Positions 42,915 through 51,229 of a DNA stretch of 64,000 nucleotides are shown one piece after another; position 1 is the first letter of the stretch; each line of letters begins with the position of its first letter. The notes under the pieces are model-generated. The model saw only the letters and a list, made by a program, of their open reading frames with translations. It did not search any database and was not told the origin of the DNA. This DNA is from JAFAZJ01 sp964437145 (GTDB taxonomy: Bacteria > Pseudomonadota > Alphaproteobacteria > Reyranellales > Reyranellaceae), in assembly GCA_964437145.1 (NCBI GenBank), contig CAYTFW010000004.1, positions 27,888-91,887 of the forward strand. The letters run 5' to 3'. A program made the position numbers and the translations under genes.

Positions 42915-44069
42915 ATGCGTCTGTTTGGGGCCTTGGCATTTGCCGTGGCATTGATGACCGGCGGCGCCGCGCGCGCCGAGCTGGTCAACGGCACCCAGTT
43001 CCAGAGTGGCAACTGGAAGGGCGCCGCCTACACCAACGACAACACCGGCCGCTTCTCGCATTGCGCCATGAGCACGGCGTATCAGAGCGGCATCTCGATG
43101 TTTTTCGCCATCTCCGATAACTACACGTGGCGTATCGGCTGGAGCAACACGAGCTGGAATCTCAACGTCAACCAGACCTACACGGTCTCGCTGAGCGTCG
43201 ATGGCGTCAGCGCCGGCGTGGTGCAGGCCAAGGCGATCAACAGACAGTTCTTCGTCGGCGAGCTGGCGGCGCAAAGCGCCCTGTTCGACCTGTTCCGCCG
43301 TGGCAATCAGCTGACCATGGCGACGGGTAACGACCGCTTTCAGTTCAGCCTGCTGGGCACCAACGCGGCGCTGACCGTGCTGATCAGCTGCACGCGAAAC
43401 CAGCTGGCGTCCGCTCCAGCCCAACCGCGACCGCCGCAGTCGGGGACAGATCGGCCGGGACCGGTCACCGTGCCGCAGCCGGCGGATCCGCGACCGGCGC
43501 AGCCCTCAGCCCAGCCGACCCCGTCATCGGCGCCGCCGCCGGCCAACCCGCGACGACTGTGGCCGCAGAGCACGGCGCAGCAGCGCGTCGAGGCGGCGCG
43601 CACCCTGTCGGCGATCCTCGCCACGCCGGCGATGCAGGGGTTCCGGCCGATGAGCGAGCGCGAGGCGATCGACCGCGATCTCCCGCAATCAGTGCGCGCC
43701 GACCTGACATGGCGCTCCGACCTGCTGACCGGTGCGCTGGATATCGTGCCAGCGCAAAGCGGGCTCAGCGCTTCGGCCATCGCCGGCACCATCATCGCCG
43801 CCGACCGACGCGCCTGCGGCAGCGGACGCTTCGAGTCGGGCACCACCGCGGACCCGCGCTCGCAGCGGGTCGCGCGCCTGTTCACCACCTGCGAGGCCTC
43901 GCTGCGCACGACCGAGGCGCGCTACATGGTGGTGCCGATGGCCGATGGCGCCAGCCACTATGTCTTCGCCATGGTCGGGCCGTCGTTTCAGAGCGGCGAT
44001 GGCCGGACCGAGGTCGCCAAGATGGCCGACGAGCTGCGTCAGGCCGTGCTCGACGTGGTGCGCCAGTAG
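42915..44069 (+). CDS. Hypothetical secreted two-domain protein
   Basis: 384 residues with a signal peptide (MRLFGALAFAVALMTGGAARA). Residues 22-170 look like a beta-rich domain ending LTVLISCTRNQ. A linker of about 60 residues is rich in Pro, Ala, Gln and Ser. A C-terminal alpha/beta domain (about 230-384) has TAQQRVEAARTLSAILATPAMQGF and ARYMVVPMADGASHYVFAMVG. I do not recognise a family for either part. The start is the ATG at 42915 with GACGGAA upstream; an in-frame ATG at 42849 lacks a signal. Confidence 0.7.
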   Translation: MRLFGALAFAVALMTGGAARAELVNGTQFQSGNWKGAAYTNDNTGRFSHCAMSTAYQSGISMFFAISDNYTWRIGWSNTSWNLNVNQTYTVSLSVDGVSAGVVQAKAINRQFFVGELAAQSALFDLFRRGNQLTMATGNDRFQFSLLGTNAALTVLISCTRNQLASAPAQPRPPQSGTDRPGPVTVPQPADPRPAQPSAQPTPSSAPPPANPRRLWPQSTAQQRVEAARTLSAILATPAMQGFRPMSEREAIDRDLPQSVRADLTWRSDLLTGALDIVPAQSGLSASAIAGTIIAADRRACGSGRFESGTTADPRSQRVARLFTTCEASLRTTEARYMVVPMADGASHYVFAMVGPSFQSGDGRTEVAKMADELRQAVLDVVRQ

Positions 44070-44301
44070 CGAACCGACAGGCGGGCTAACGGTCGCCTTG
44101 CCGACGGCCCGAAGAGCGGTCGCGCATGGCGTGCTCCCCGCTATTGCGGTTCGCTGGGCGAGGGGATGTCCGCCGCAGCGGCAAGAGAAAGCCCTGTGCC
44201 ACAAGCAACGGATGCTCGGATAGGCGCGCCGTAGGCGCGGAAATAGGAGCTGGTGAATTTATTCTGTACACCTGCTCCAGTCTTTTCGATTGGAGCTCGT
44301 C

Positions 44302-44979
44302 ATGGCCCGCGACCGCAACCTGCCCACCGACTTCTGGACTTGGGAGGCCGTCATCGACTGCTCGATGACAACTCGCCTGCTGTTCCTTGGCCTGTGGAAC
44401 TTCGCCGACGATCACGGCGTGCAGCCGCTCAGGCCGCGCACCATCCGCATGCAGGTGTTTCCCGGCGATTCGATCGACGAAGCCGCAATTCGCGGCCTGA
44501 TCGACGAATTGGTGGCGCGCGGGCTGGTGCGCATCTTTACCGTCGAAGGGCAGGACTACCTCTCGGTGATCCACTGGGAACAGGTCCAGCGGGTCGGCCG
44601 CCGGGCGCGGCATCGCTATCCGGCGGATCCGGCCAAGCCGGTGCCGGTCGAGACGACGGCGCCGCCACCGTCCCAGCCCGCCGCGCGGCATGCGTCAGAC
44701 GGCGTCAGGGTGTCATCGCGCTGGCGCAAGGCGATCCGATACCAATTGGGCAGATCCTGGCCCGGCGGACCACCGGCCGACCTCGAACGCTGGATGGGGC
44801 GCTGGCTGGTCGAAGGCCACGACCTGCAACGCGACGTGCTGCCGGCGATCGTCGCGGTCTGCCGGGCCGCCGCTGACGGCAAGCCGTTACCGGGATTGCA
44901 AGCGGTGTCGGATCACCTCGCGATCCATTCCTTGGCCGGCAAGAGCGCGAGTGCCAACGCCGCGCCCGTCACACATTGA
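44302..44979 (+). CDS. Phage-type replication/DNA-binding protein (DnaT/helix-turn-helix-like N-terminus)
   Basis: 225 residues. The N-terminal domain (MARDRNLPTDFWTWEAVIDC, then ARGLVRIF and YLSVIHWEQVQRV) matches a domain common in phage replication proteins, recognisable from TRLLFLGLWNFADDHG. A Pro-rich linker and a short C-terminal helical domain with a conserved WxxxWLVEGHDL block follow. No other phage gene is nearby, so it is an orphan, perhaps domesticated. The ribosome binding site is TTGGAG. The 3' flank is unusually A/T-rich and ends in a hairpin at 45084. Confidence 0.65.
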   Translation: MARDRNLPTDFWTWEAVIDCSMTTRLLFLGLWNFADDHGVQPLRPRTIRMQVFPGDSIDEAAIRGLIDELVARGLVRIFTVEGQDYLSVIHWEQVQRVGRRARHRYPADPAKPVPVETTAPPPSQPAARHASDGVRVSSRWRKAIRYQLGRSWPGGPPADLERWMGRWLVEGHDLQRDVLPAIVAVCRAAADGKPLPGLQAVSDHLAIHSLAGKSASANAAPVTH

Positions 44980-45083
44980 AGCGTTGTCAATCCACAGCCG
45001 GATACGACTTTGCCTCTTGGACCAAAGAGACCGCCCTCGGTCGCACCATGACACAGAAATTACACTTATAACGCAAAAAATAT

Positions 45084-45117
45084 CGGGCGCCGGTCGGGGG
45101 CCCGGCGCCCGTATTTT
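45084..45117. terminator. Strong GC hairpin with T-run (bidirectional terminator)
   Basis: CGGGCGCCGG (45084-45093) pairs perfectly with CCGGCGCCCG (45102-45111) across an 8-nt loop. TATTTT follows on the plus strand and AAAAAATAT precedes, so it can end transcripts from both sides: the 44302 gene and the minus-strand GST gene. The rest of 44980-45279 is non-coding and A/T-richer than the window. Confidence 0.8.
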
Positions 45118-45279
45118 GCCACAGAATCCGCGCGAGGAGAGTCGCGGCCACATCGAAAGGCACCGCATCCTGGCATAGTTATATCAGGTTGCAAGCAAAA
45201 TGTTTTCCACACGTTTTGCGAGAACACCAACCCATTATTCTGAGCTTTACCGCTGGCAAGCGCAACAGCCCGGGCGCGG

Positions 45280-46008
45280 CTACGCCACTTTCACCGGCCG
45301 GGCGCGCTGGTTGTAGAGCATCTTGGCCCGGCGGGCCTGCTCCTCGGGCGGCAGATTGGCGTTGTCGGTCGCAAGATCGGCGCCCACCGCCATGCCTTTC
45401 TGCACCGCCGGCCGTGCGCCCAATTCCTCGAACCAGCGCTTGAAGTAGGGGAACTCCTCGATGTCCTGGCCCTGGAACTTCCAGTTGATGGTCCACGGGT
45501 AGCAGATCATGTCGGCGATCGTGTACTGATCGCCGGCCAGATACTTGTGCTTGTAGAGTCGATTGTTGAGCACGCCGTAGAGCCGGTTGACCTCGTCGGT
45601 GAAGCGCCGGATGGCGTAGGTCTGGTCGCCGTCCTTGGCCTGGTCGACGCGGCGGAAATGGCCGCACTCGCCCGACTTCGGACCCTGGTTGGCCATCTGC
45701 CACATCAGCCACTGGTTCACGTCGTAGCGGGTGCGGACGTCCTGCGGGTAGAACTTCCCGGCCTTCTCGGCGATGTACATCATGATCGCGCCCGACTCGA
45801 AGATGGCCAGCGGCTTGCCGCCGTCCTTGGGCGCATGGTCGACCATGACAGGCATGCGGTGGTTGGGGTTCATCTCGAGGAACGCGTCGGTGAACTGGTC
45901 GCCGCGGCCGATATTCACCGGGACGATCTTGTAAGGCAGGCCGCATTCCTCGAGCAGGATCGTGACCTTCTTGCCGTTGGGCGTGGGCCAGTAGTGCAGG
46001 TCGATCAT
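45280..46008 (-). CDS. Glutathione S-transferase (YghU/Ure2p-like)
   Basis: 242 residues from the ATG at 46008 with AAGGAAG upstream. The N-terminal thioredoxin fold (MIDLHYWPTPNGKKVTILLEECGLPY) carries MNPNHRMPVMVDH and FESGAIMMYIAEK, which bind glutathione. The helical C-terminal domain has YTIADMICYPW. NGKKVTI at the active-site turn is typical of the Nu/Ure2p-like class, which often reduces disulfides. It is last in a run with an LLM monooxygenase and a peptide-type importer. Confidence 0.9.
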   Translation of the reverse strand: MIDLHYWPTPNGKKVTILLEECGLPYKIVPVNIGRGDQFTDAFLEMNPNHRMPVMVDHAPKDGGKPLAIFESGAIMMYIAEKAGKFYPQDVRTRYDVNQWLMWQMANQGPKSGECGHFRRVDQAKDGDQTYAIRRFTDEVNRLYGVLNNRLYKHKYLAGDQYTIADMICYPWTINWKFQGQDIEEFPYFKRWFEELGARPAVQKGMAVGADLATDNANLPPEEQARRAKMLYNQRARPVKVA

Positions 46009-46079
46009 GGTGGCTTCCTTCCGGATGGAGGCAGGCTTGAGCGGCGGCAGCATACCCCCAGGCGCGCCGCTCGCAACGT

Positions 46080-46925
46080 TCAGGACGGGTGTGCCGCCGC
46101 CAGCGGCGCCAGCTTGTCGAGCGCGGCCAGGATGCCGTCGCGATCGAGATCCGGCACCGCCAGCAGCGCGCGCTGGATGCCGTGTTGCGCGTAGTCGGCC
46201 AACGCCGCCGCGTCGTGCGGCGCCGCGAAGACGGTGATCGACAAGGTCGAGAAATCGCGGCCCATCTTCTCGGCCATGGCCTTGAGCCGCGCGACGCCTT
46301 CCTTGGCGACGAAGCCGCGCGGGCGCGGGAACCAGCCGTCGCAGAACTCGACGACGCGGCGCAAGGTGTGGTCGCTCTCGCCGCCCAGCAGGATCGGCGG
46401 GTACGGCCGCTGCTTGGGCTTGGGGTAGCACCACAGCGGATCGAAATCGACCATCTCGCCGTGGAACGAGGCTTCGTCCTTGGTCCACATCTCCTTCATC
46501 GCCAGCACGCGCTCGCGCATCAGCTTGAAGCGCGTCGCGTGGCGCGCACCGTGATTCTCCATCTCGTCGACATTCCAGCCACCGCCGATGCCGAAGACGA
46601 ATCGGCCGTTCGACATGTGGTCGAGGCTGGCGACGCTCTTGGCGGTGATGATGGGATCGCGCTGCGGGATCAGGGCGACGCCGGTTCCGAGAAGCAGCTT
46701 GCGGGTCGCCGCCGCGGCGAAGGACAGCGCGACGAACGGATCGTGCGTGTGGATGTAGCGCTTGGGCAGCTCGCCGCCGCCGGGGAAGGGCGTGCGCCGG
46801 CTGACCGGGATATGCGTGTGCTCGCAGACGAACAGCGAGTCGAACCCGCGATCCTCGAGCGCCCGTGCCAGCTCGGCGGTGTGGATGCCGTAATCCGTGG
46901 GAAAGTAGAAAACGCCGACGCGCAT
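46080..46925 (-). CDS. LLM-class (luciferase-like) flavin or F420-dependent oxidoreductase
   Basis: 281-residue (alpha/beta)8 protein: MRVGVFYFPTDYGIHTAELARALEDRGFDSLFVCEHTHIP, ATRKLLLGTGVALIPQRDP, LDHMSNGRFVFGIGGGWNVDEMENHG and YPPILLGGESDHTLRRVVEFCDGWFP. These are the conserved LLM blocks, closest to TIGR03619-type enzymes. Cofactor choice (FMN or F420) is not decidable. The start at 46925 has AAGGAGAG. It lies 54 bp downstream of the importer ATPase, in the same direction. Confidence 0.87.
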   Translation of the reverse strand: MRVGVFYFPTDYGIHTAELARALEDRGFDSLFVCEHTHIPVSRRTPFPGGGELPKRYIHTHDPFVALSFAAAATRKLLLGTGVALIPQRDPIITAKSVASLDHMSNGRFVFGIGGGWNVDEMENHGARHATRFKLMRERVLAMKEMWTKDEASFHGEMVDFDPLWCYPKPKQRPYPPILLGGESDHTLRRVVEFCDGWFPRPRGFVAKEGVARLKAMAEKMGRDFSTLSITVFAAPHDAAALADYAQHGIQRALLAVPDLDRDGILAALDKLAPLAAAHPS

Positions 46926-46979
46926 CGCTGGCTCTCCTTGATGTCCTGTGGACACAGTATAGAGTGCGGCGCCCCGACG

Positions 46980-47987
46980 TCAGAGTGTGAGTTCGCCGGC
47001 GAAGTGGCAGCGGCTGAAATGGCCGGGCGCGATCTCGCGCAGCGCGGGCGCCTCGACGCGGCAGCGATCCTGCGCGAAACGGCAGCGCGGATGAAAGTAG
47101 CAGCCCGACGGCGGCGCGGCGGGACTCGGCACCTCGCCGCCGAGAATGGTGTCCTGACCGCGCACGCGCGGATCGGCCACCGGCACCGAGCGCATCAGGG
47201 CCGCGGTGTAGGGATGCCGGGGCTGGCCGAACAGCGCGTCAGTCGGCGCCAGCTCGACGAGCTGGCCGACATACATGACCGCGATGCGATCGGAGATGTG
47301 GCGCACCACGGACAGATCGTGCGCCACGAACAGGAAGGTGAGCTTCAGCCGCGCCTGCAGCTCGAGCAGCAGATTGAGCACCTGCGCCTGCACCGAGACA
47401 TCGAGCGCCGAGACCGGCTCGTCGGCGACGACGAGGCGCGGATTGGTAGCGAGCGCGCGGGCGATGCCGATGCGCTGACGCTGGCCGCCGCTGAAGGCGT
47501 GCGGGAAGCGATGCATGAACTCCGGCCGCAGGCCGACGAGGCGCAACAGCTCGGCGACGCGCTCAGTGCGCTCGGCCCGGCTGGTCACGCCGTTGACTAG
47601 CAGCGGCTCGCCGACATTGTCGAGCAAGGTCATGCGTGGATTGAGCGAGCCGAACGGATCCTGGAAGATCATCTGGATCTCGGCGCGCAGCGGCCGCAGC
47701 TCGCCGGGCTTCAGGCTGGCGAGATCGACGGTGCGGCCATCGCGCGTGCGGTAGAGGATCTCGCCGCCCGTCGGATCGATGGCGCGCAGGATGCAGCGCG
47801 AGGCCGTGGTCTTGCCGCAGCCACTCTCGCCGACCAGGCCCAAGGTCTCGCCTTCGTTGACGGTGAAGTCGACGCCGTCGACAGCGCGCACGTGGCCCAC
47901 GACGCGGCGCAGGAAGCCCTTGCTGATCGGGAAGAACTTTCTAAGGCCCCAAACCTCGAGCAACGGTTGGACGGCGGCCTCGCTCAT
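46980..47987 (-). CDS. Peptide-type ABC transporter ATP-binding protein (DppF/OppF-like)
   Basis: 335 residues with Walker A GESGCGKTTASR, Q-loop MIFQDPFGSLNPRMTL, signature FSGGQRQRIGIARAL, Walker B LVVADEPVSALDVS and a C-terminal oligopeptide/dipeptide ABC cap region. That region includes the cysteine cluster SGCYFHPRCRFAQDRC, typical of the 4Fe-4S-binding tail in this family. The start overlaps the stop of the partner ATPase by 4 bp (47984-47987). Confidence 0.94.
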   Translation of the reverse strand: MSEAAVQPLLEVWGLRKFFPISKGFLRRVVGHVRAVDGVDFTVNEGETLGLVGESGCGKTTASRCILRAIDPTGGEILYRTRDGRTVDLASLKPGELRPLRAEIQMIFQDPFGSLNPRMTLLDNVGEPLLVNGVTSRAERTERVAELLRLVGLRPEFMHRFPHAFSGGQRQRIGIARALATNPRLVVADEPVSALDVSVQAQVLNLLLELQARLKLTFLFVAHDLSVVRHISDRIAVMYVGQLVELAPTDALFGQPRHPYTAALMRSVPVADPRVRGQDTILGGEVPSPAAPPSGCYFHPRCRFAQDRCRVEAPALREIAPGHFSRCHFAGELTL

Positions 47988-49027
47988 GACGGCTCCGCCT
48001 CGTCATGGTGCAGGAAGCAGCTGGCGAGCTGGTTTGGCGTCACCGGCAGCAAGCTGGGCACTGCGGCGGCGCAGCGCTCCATCGCGTCGGGGCAGCGCGG
48101 ATGGAATGGGCAGCCGGCCGGCCGGTTGAAGGGATGCGGCAGGGCGCCGCTGATCACCGGCAAGGCGACGCGGGTCTGTCCCGACAGGCCGGGGATCGAG
48201 CGCAGAAGGGCGCGGGTGTAGGGATGCTTGGGCGCATGGAAGATGTCGTCGACCGGGCCCTGCTCCATGACGCGGCCGAGATACATCACCACGACATAGC
48301 TTGCCATCTGGGCGATCACGCCCAGATCGTGGGTGATGAAGATGATGGCGGTGTCGTACTTCGCCTGCAGGTCGCGCAGCAGGCCCAGCACCTGGGCCTG
48401 GGTGGTGACGTCGATCGCGGTGGTCGGCTCGTCGGCGATCAGCAGGCGCGGCTTGCACGACAGCGCCATGGCGATCATCGCGCGTTGACGCAGGCCGCCG
48501 GAGAGCTGCCAAGAATAGGCGTCGACGCGCTGCTCCGGCATCGAGATGCCGACATCGCGGAACAGGCCGACGGTGATGTCGCGCGCATCGCGGCGGCTGA
48601 TCTTCTTCTCGCCCCAGCGATGGCTGTGCAGCAGGATGGCCTCGACGATCTGCTCACCCACCGTGTGCACCGGGCTGAAGGCGGCCATCGGTTCCTGCGG
48701 GATCAGCGCGATCTCGCCGCCGCGGATGTCGCGCATGACCGCGCCGCGCGGCGGCAGGCGGGCGATGTCGACCACCTCGCCGTCGCGGCGGAAGCGGATC
48801 TCGCCCGACGTGATGCGGCCGGGCCTGTCGACCAGCTGCAGGATGGCGCGCATGGTCACGCTCTTGCCGCAGCCGCTCTCGCCGACCACGCCCAGCACCT
48901 GGCCGGGCATGACGTCGAAGCTGGTGCCGTCGACGGCGCGCACCAGGCCCTCGTCGAGCGCGAAAGACACGCGCAGGTCGCGCACCTGAAGCAGCGGCTC
49001 AGTGGCTATAGGGGTCGGCGGCGTCAC
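47984..49027 (-). CDS. Peptide-type ABC transporter ATP-binding protein (DppD/OppD-like)
   Basis: 347 residues. Walker A is GESGCGKSVTMRA, Q-loop LIPQEPMAAFSPVHT, signature LSGGLRQRAMIAMAL, Walker B LLIADEPTTAIDVT; the tail has AGCPFHPRCPDAMERC. The GTG at 49027 is chosen because GGGAG lies 9 bp upstream; an ATG at 49036 has no room for a ribosome binding site. The start lies inside the upstream permease gene (29-bp overlap). Confidence 0.92.
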   Translation of the reverse strand: MTPPTPIATEPLLQVRDLRVSFALDEGLVRAVDGTSFDVMPGQVLGVVGESGCGKSVTMRAILQLVDRPGRITSGEIRFRRDGEVVDIARLPPRGAVMRDIRGGEIALIPQEPMAAFSPVHTVGEQIVEAILLHSHRWGEKKISRRDARDITVGLFRDVGISMPEQRVDAYSWQLSGGLRQRAMIAMALSCKPRLLIADEPTTAIDVTTQAQVLGLLRDLQAKYDTAIIFITHDLGVIAQMASYVVVMYLGRVMEQGPVDDIFHAPKHPYTRALLRSIPGLSGQTRVALPVISGALPHPFNRPAGCPFHPRCPDAMERCAAAVPSLLPVTPNQLASCFLHHDEAEPS

Positions 49028-50108
49028 GCAGCCCATCTCCCACAAGGTTGAAGGCTAGCACCGCGACGATGACGACCAGGCCGGGGATCAACAGCCAGGG
49101 CGCCAGCGCCAAGGTCTGGATGTTCTGCGCCTCCTGCAGCAGCACGCCCCAGCTGATCGCCGGCGGACGGATGCCCAGGCCGAGAAAGGAGAGCGAGGTC
49201 TCGTTGATGATCATCACGGGGATCGCCAGCGAGCTGGTGGCGATGATGTGGCTGGTGAAGGTCGGCACCATGTGGCGCACGATGATGCGCATGCGGGAGC
49301 AGCCGGCCAGCCGCGCGGCGAGCACGAAATCCTCCTCGCGCAGCGCCAGGAATCGGCCGCGCACCTCGCGTCCCAAGGTCGTCCAGCCGACCAGCGAGAG
49401 GATCACGGTGATGGCGAAGAAGACCTGGATCGGCGTCCAGTCGCGCGGCAGCGCCGCCGACAGCGCCAGCCAGATGGGAATCGTCGGCACCGATTGCAGC
49501 AGCTCGATCAGGCGCTGGATCACCGAGTCGGTCTTGCCGCCGACATAGCCGGAGATGCCGCCCAAGAGCACGCCGAGGATGACGCTCAGCAGCACCGCGA
49601 CCAGGCCCACCGTCATCGATGTCTGCGTGCCGTGCATGATGCGCGACCACTGATCGCGGCCCAGCCGGTCGGAGCCCAGCAGGAAGACGCGCTGCTGCGG
49701 ATCGGCGGGCACCAGCAGATGCAGGTCGGCGGTGAACAGGCCGAGCACCTTGTAGCGGTAGCCCGAGGCGAAGAACTTCACTGGCACCTTGCGCTGCGGA
49801 TCGGCGCTCCACTCCATGCGCAGGGTCACGGGATTGCGCTTGCCGACGATCGCCGGCACCCAGGGCGAGAGCTTGCCGTCGTCGAACAGGCGCACCGTTT
49901 GCACCGGGATGAAGGCCTGGCGCGCGTCGGTGCGCTCCGGGTCCTGGGTCGCGAAGAAGCCGGGCACCAGGACGATCAGGTAGAGAAAGATCAGCAGCCC
50001 GGCGCTCACCATCGCCAGGTGATGACGGCGGAAGCGCCACCACACCAGCCGCCAGTTCGACGCGACGGCGATCCGGTCCTCGGCCTTCGAGCCCGCGACG
50101 TCGGCCAT
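48999..50108 (-). CDS. Peptide-type ABC transporter permease (DppC/OppC-like)
   Basis: 369-residue inner-membrane protein. One helix near the N-terminus (VSAGLLIFLYLIVLVPGFF) is followed by a large periplasmic loop of about 100 residues, longer than in standard DppC. The transmembrane domain then has GLVAVLLSVILGVLLGGISGYVGG and an EAA-type loop REEDFVLAARLAGCSRMRIIVRHMVP. The long loop is shared with permeases that pair with large (above 600-residue) binding proteins, as here. Confidence 0.92.
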   Translation of the reverse strand: MADVAGSKAEDRIAVASNWRLVWWRFRRHHLAMVSAGLLIFLYLIVLVPGFFATQDPERTDARQAFIPVQTVRLFDDGKLSPWVPAIVGKRNPVTLRMEWSADPQRKVPVKFFASGYRYKVLGLFTADLHLLVPADPQQRVFLLGSDRLGRDQWSRIMHGTQTSMTVGLVAVLLSVILGVLLGGISGYVGGKTDSVIQRLIELLQSVPTIPIWLALSAALPRDWTPIQVFFAITVILSLVGWTTLGREVRGRFLALREEDFVLAARLAGCSRMRIIVRHMVPTFTSHIIATSSLAIPVMIINETSLSFLGLGIRPPAISWGVLLQEAQNIQTLALAPWLLIPGLVVIVAVLAFNLVGDGLRDAADPYSH

Positions 50109-50109
50109 C

Positions 50110-51096
50110 CTAGGACTCCACGCGGATGCGCGGATCGACCAGCGCCAGCAGGATGTCCGACAGCAGGGTGCCGACGACGGTGAGGAAGGAGTAGATCAGC
50201 AGGATGCCGCCGGCGAGGTACATGTCCTGGTTCACCAGCGCGCGCAGCAGCAGCGGGCCGATATTGGGCAGGTTCATCACCGTCGCCACGATCAGGCTGC
50301 CGGAGAACAGCGCCGGCAGGTACCAACCGATGGTGCTGATCAGCGGATTGAAGGCGAGGCGGACGGGATAGCGCAGCACCAGCCGCCATTCCTTCATGCC
50401 CTTGGCGCGCGCCGTGACGACATAGGGCTTGTTGAGCTCGTCGAGCAGGTTGGCGCGCATGATGCGGCTCAGACGCGCCGTGCCGGCGATGCCCAGCACC
50501 AGCGCCGGCAGCCAGATATGCTTGAGCAAGTCCAGCGCCCGCGCGACGCTCCACGGCGCGTCGGCGTATTCCGGCGAGAACAGGCCGGTGACGCTGATGT
50601 CGAAATAGGCGAAGGCGCCCCACATCAGGATCAGCGCCAGCATGAAGTTCGGCGTCGCGACGCCGACATAGTTGATCACCGTCAGCGCGTGGTCGATCAG
50701 CGAGCGGGGATGCGTCGCGGAGTAGATGCCGGCCGGGATCGCCAACGCCCAGGTCAGCACGAAGGAGAACAGCGCCAGCGCGATGGTCAGCCCGAGCTGC
50801 TCGCCGATCAGATCGGCGTTGGGTCGCTGATACTCCAGGGACAGGCCGAAATCGCCCTTGAACAGGTGCTTCAGCCACAGCCAGTACTGCACGATCATCG
50901 GCTGATCGAGGCCGTATTGCTGGCGCAGCGCCTCGACCTGCTCGGCCGACATCGACGAGCCCGAGGAGGCCAAGGTCGCCACATAGGCCGTCAGAAAATC
51001 GCCCGGCGGCGCCTGGATGATGACGAAGATGACGAAGGAATACGCCAGCATCAGCAGCGGCAGAAGCATCAGCCGCTGGAGGATGTAGAGGGCCAT
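50110..51096 (-). CDS. Peptide-type ABC transporter permease (DppB/OppB-like)
   Basis: 328 residues starting at MALYILQRLMLLPLLMLAYSF (ATG at 51096). The family blocks are PGDF near the N-terminus, QYGLDQPMIVQYWLWLKHLFKGDFGLS, and the cytoplasmic loop KPYVVTARAKGMKEWRLVLRYPVRLAFNPL. About six membrane helices. The downstream permease starts 2 bp beyond the stop. A frame extended to 51156 would be encoded by the hairpin repeat and is rejected. Confidence 0.93.
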   Translation of the reverse strand: MALYILQRLMLLPLLMLAYSFVIFVIIQAPPGDFLTAYVATLASSGSSMSAEQVEALRQQYGLDQPMIVQYWLWLKHLFKGDFGLSLEYQRPNADLIGEQLGLTIALALFSFVLTWALAIPAGIYSATHPRSLIDHALTVINYVGVATPNFMLALILMWGAFAYFDISVTGLFSPEYADAPWSVARALDLLKHIWLPALVLGIAGTARLSRIMRANLLDELNKPYVVTARAKGMKEWRLVLRYPVRLAFNPLISTIGWYLPALFSGSLIVATVMNLPNIGPLLLRALVNQDMYLAGGILLIYSFLTVVGTLLSDILLALVDPRIRVES

Positions 51097-51108
51097 CGCT
51101 ACAAACCC

Positions 51109-51215
51109 GTCGTCCTGAGCGGAGCGCAGCGAAGTCGAAGGACCTTGTCTCGACAACGCAGGCCAGCCTGTTGAGGCAAGGCCCTTCGACTACGCTTCGC
51201 TTCGCTCAGGGCGAC
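51109..51215. repeat. Hairpin repeat (GTCGTCCTGAGCG variant)
   Basis: The left arm (GTCGTCCTGAGCGGAGCGCA, from 51109) and right arm (ending CGCTCAGGGCGAC at 51215) are imperfect inverted repeats, with AGTCGAAGG/CCTTCGACT pairing further in. It lies between the binding-protein gene and the first permease, so it may lower downstream expression relative to the binding protein. Confidence 0.75.
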
Positions 51216-51229
51216 GGAACAGGGACGCA

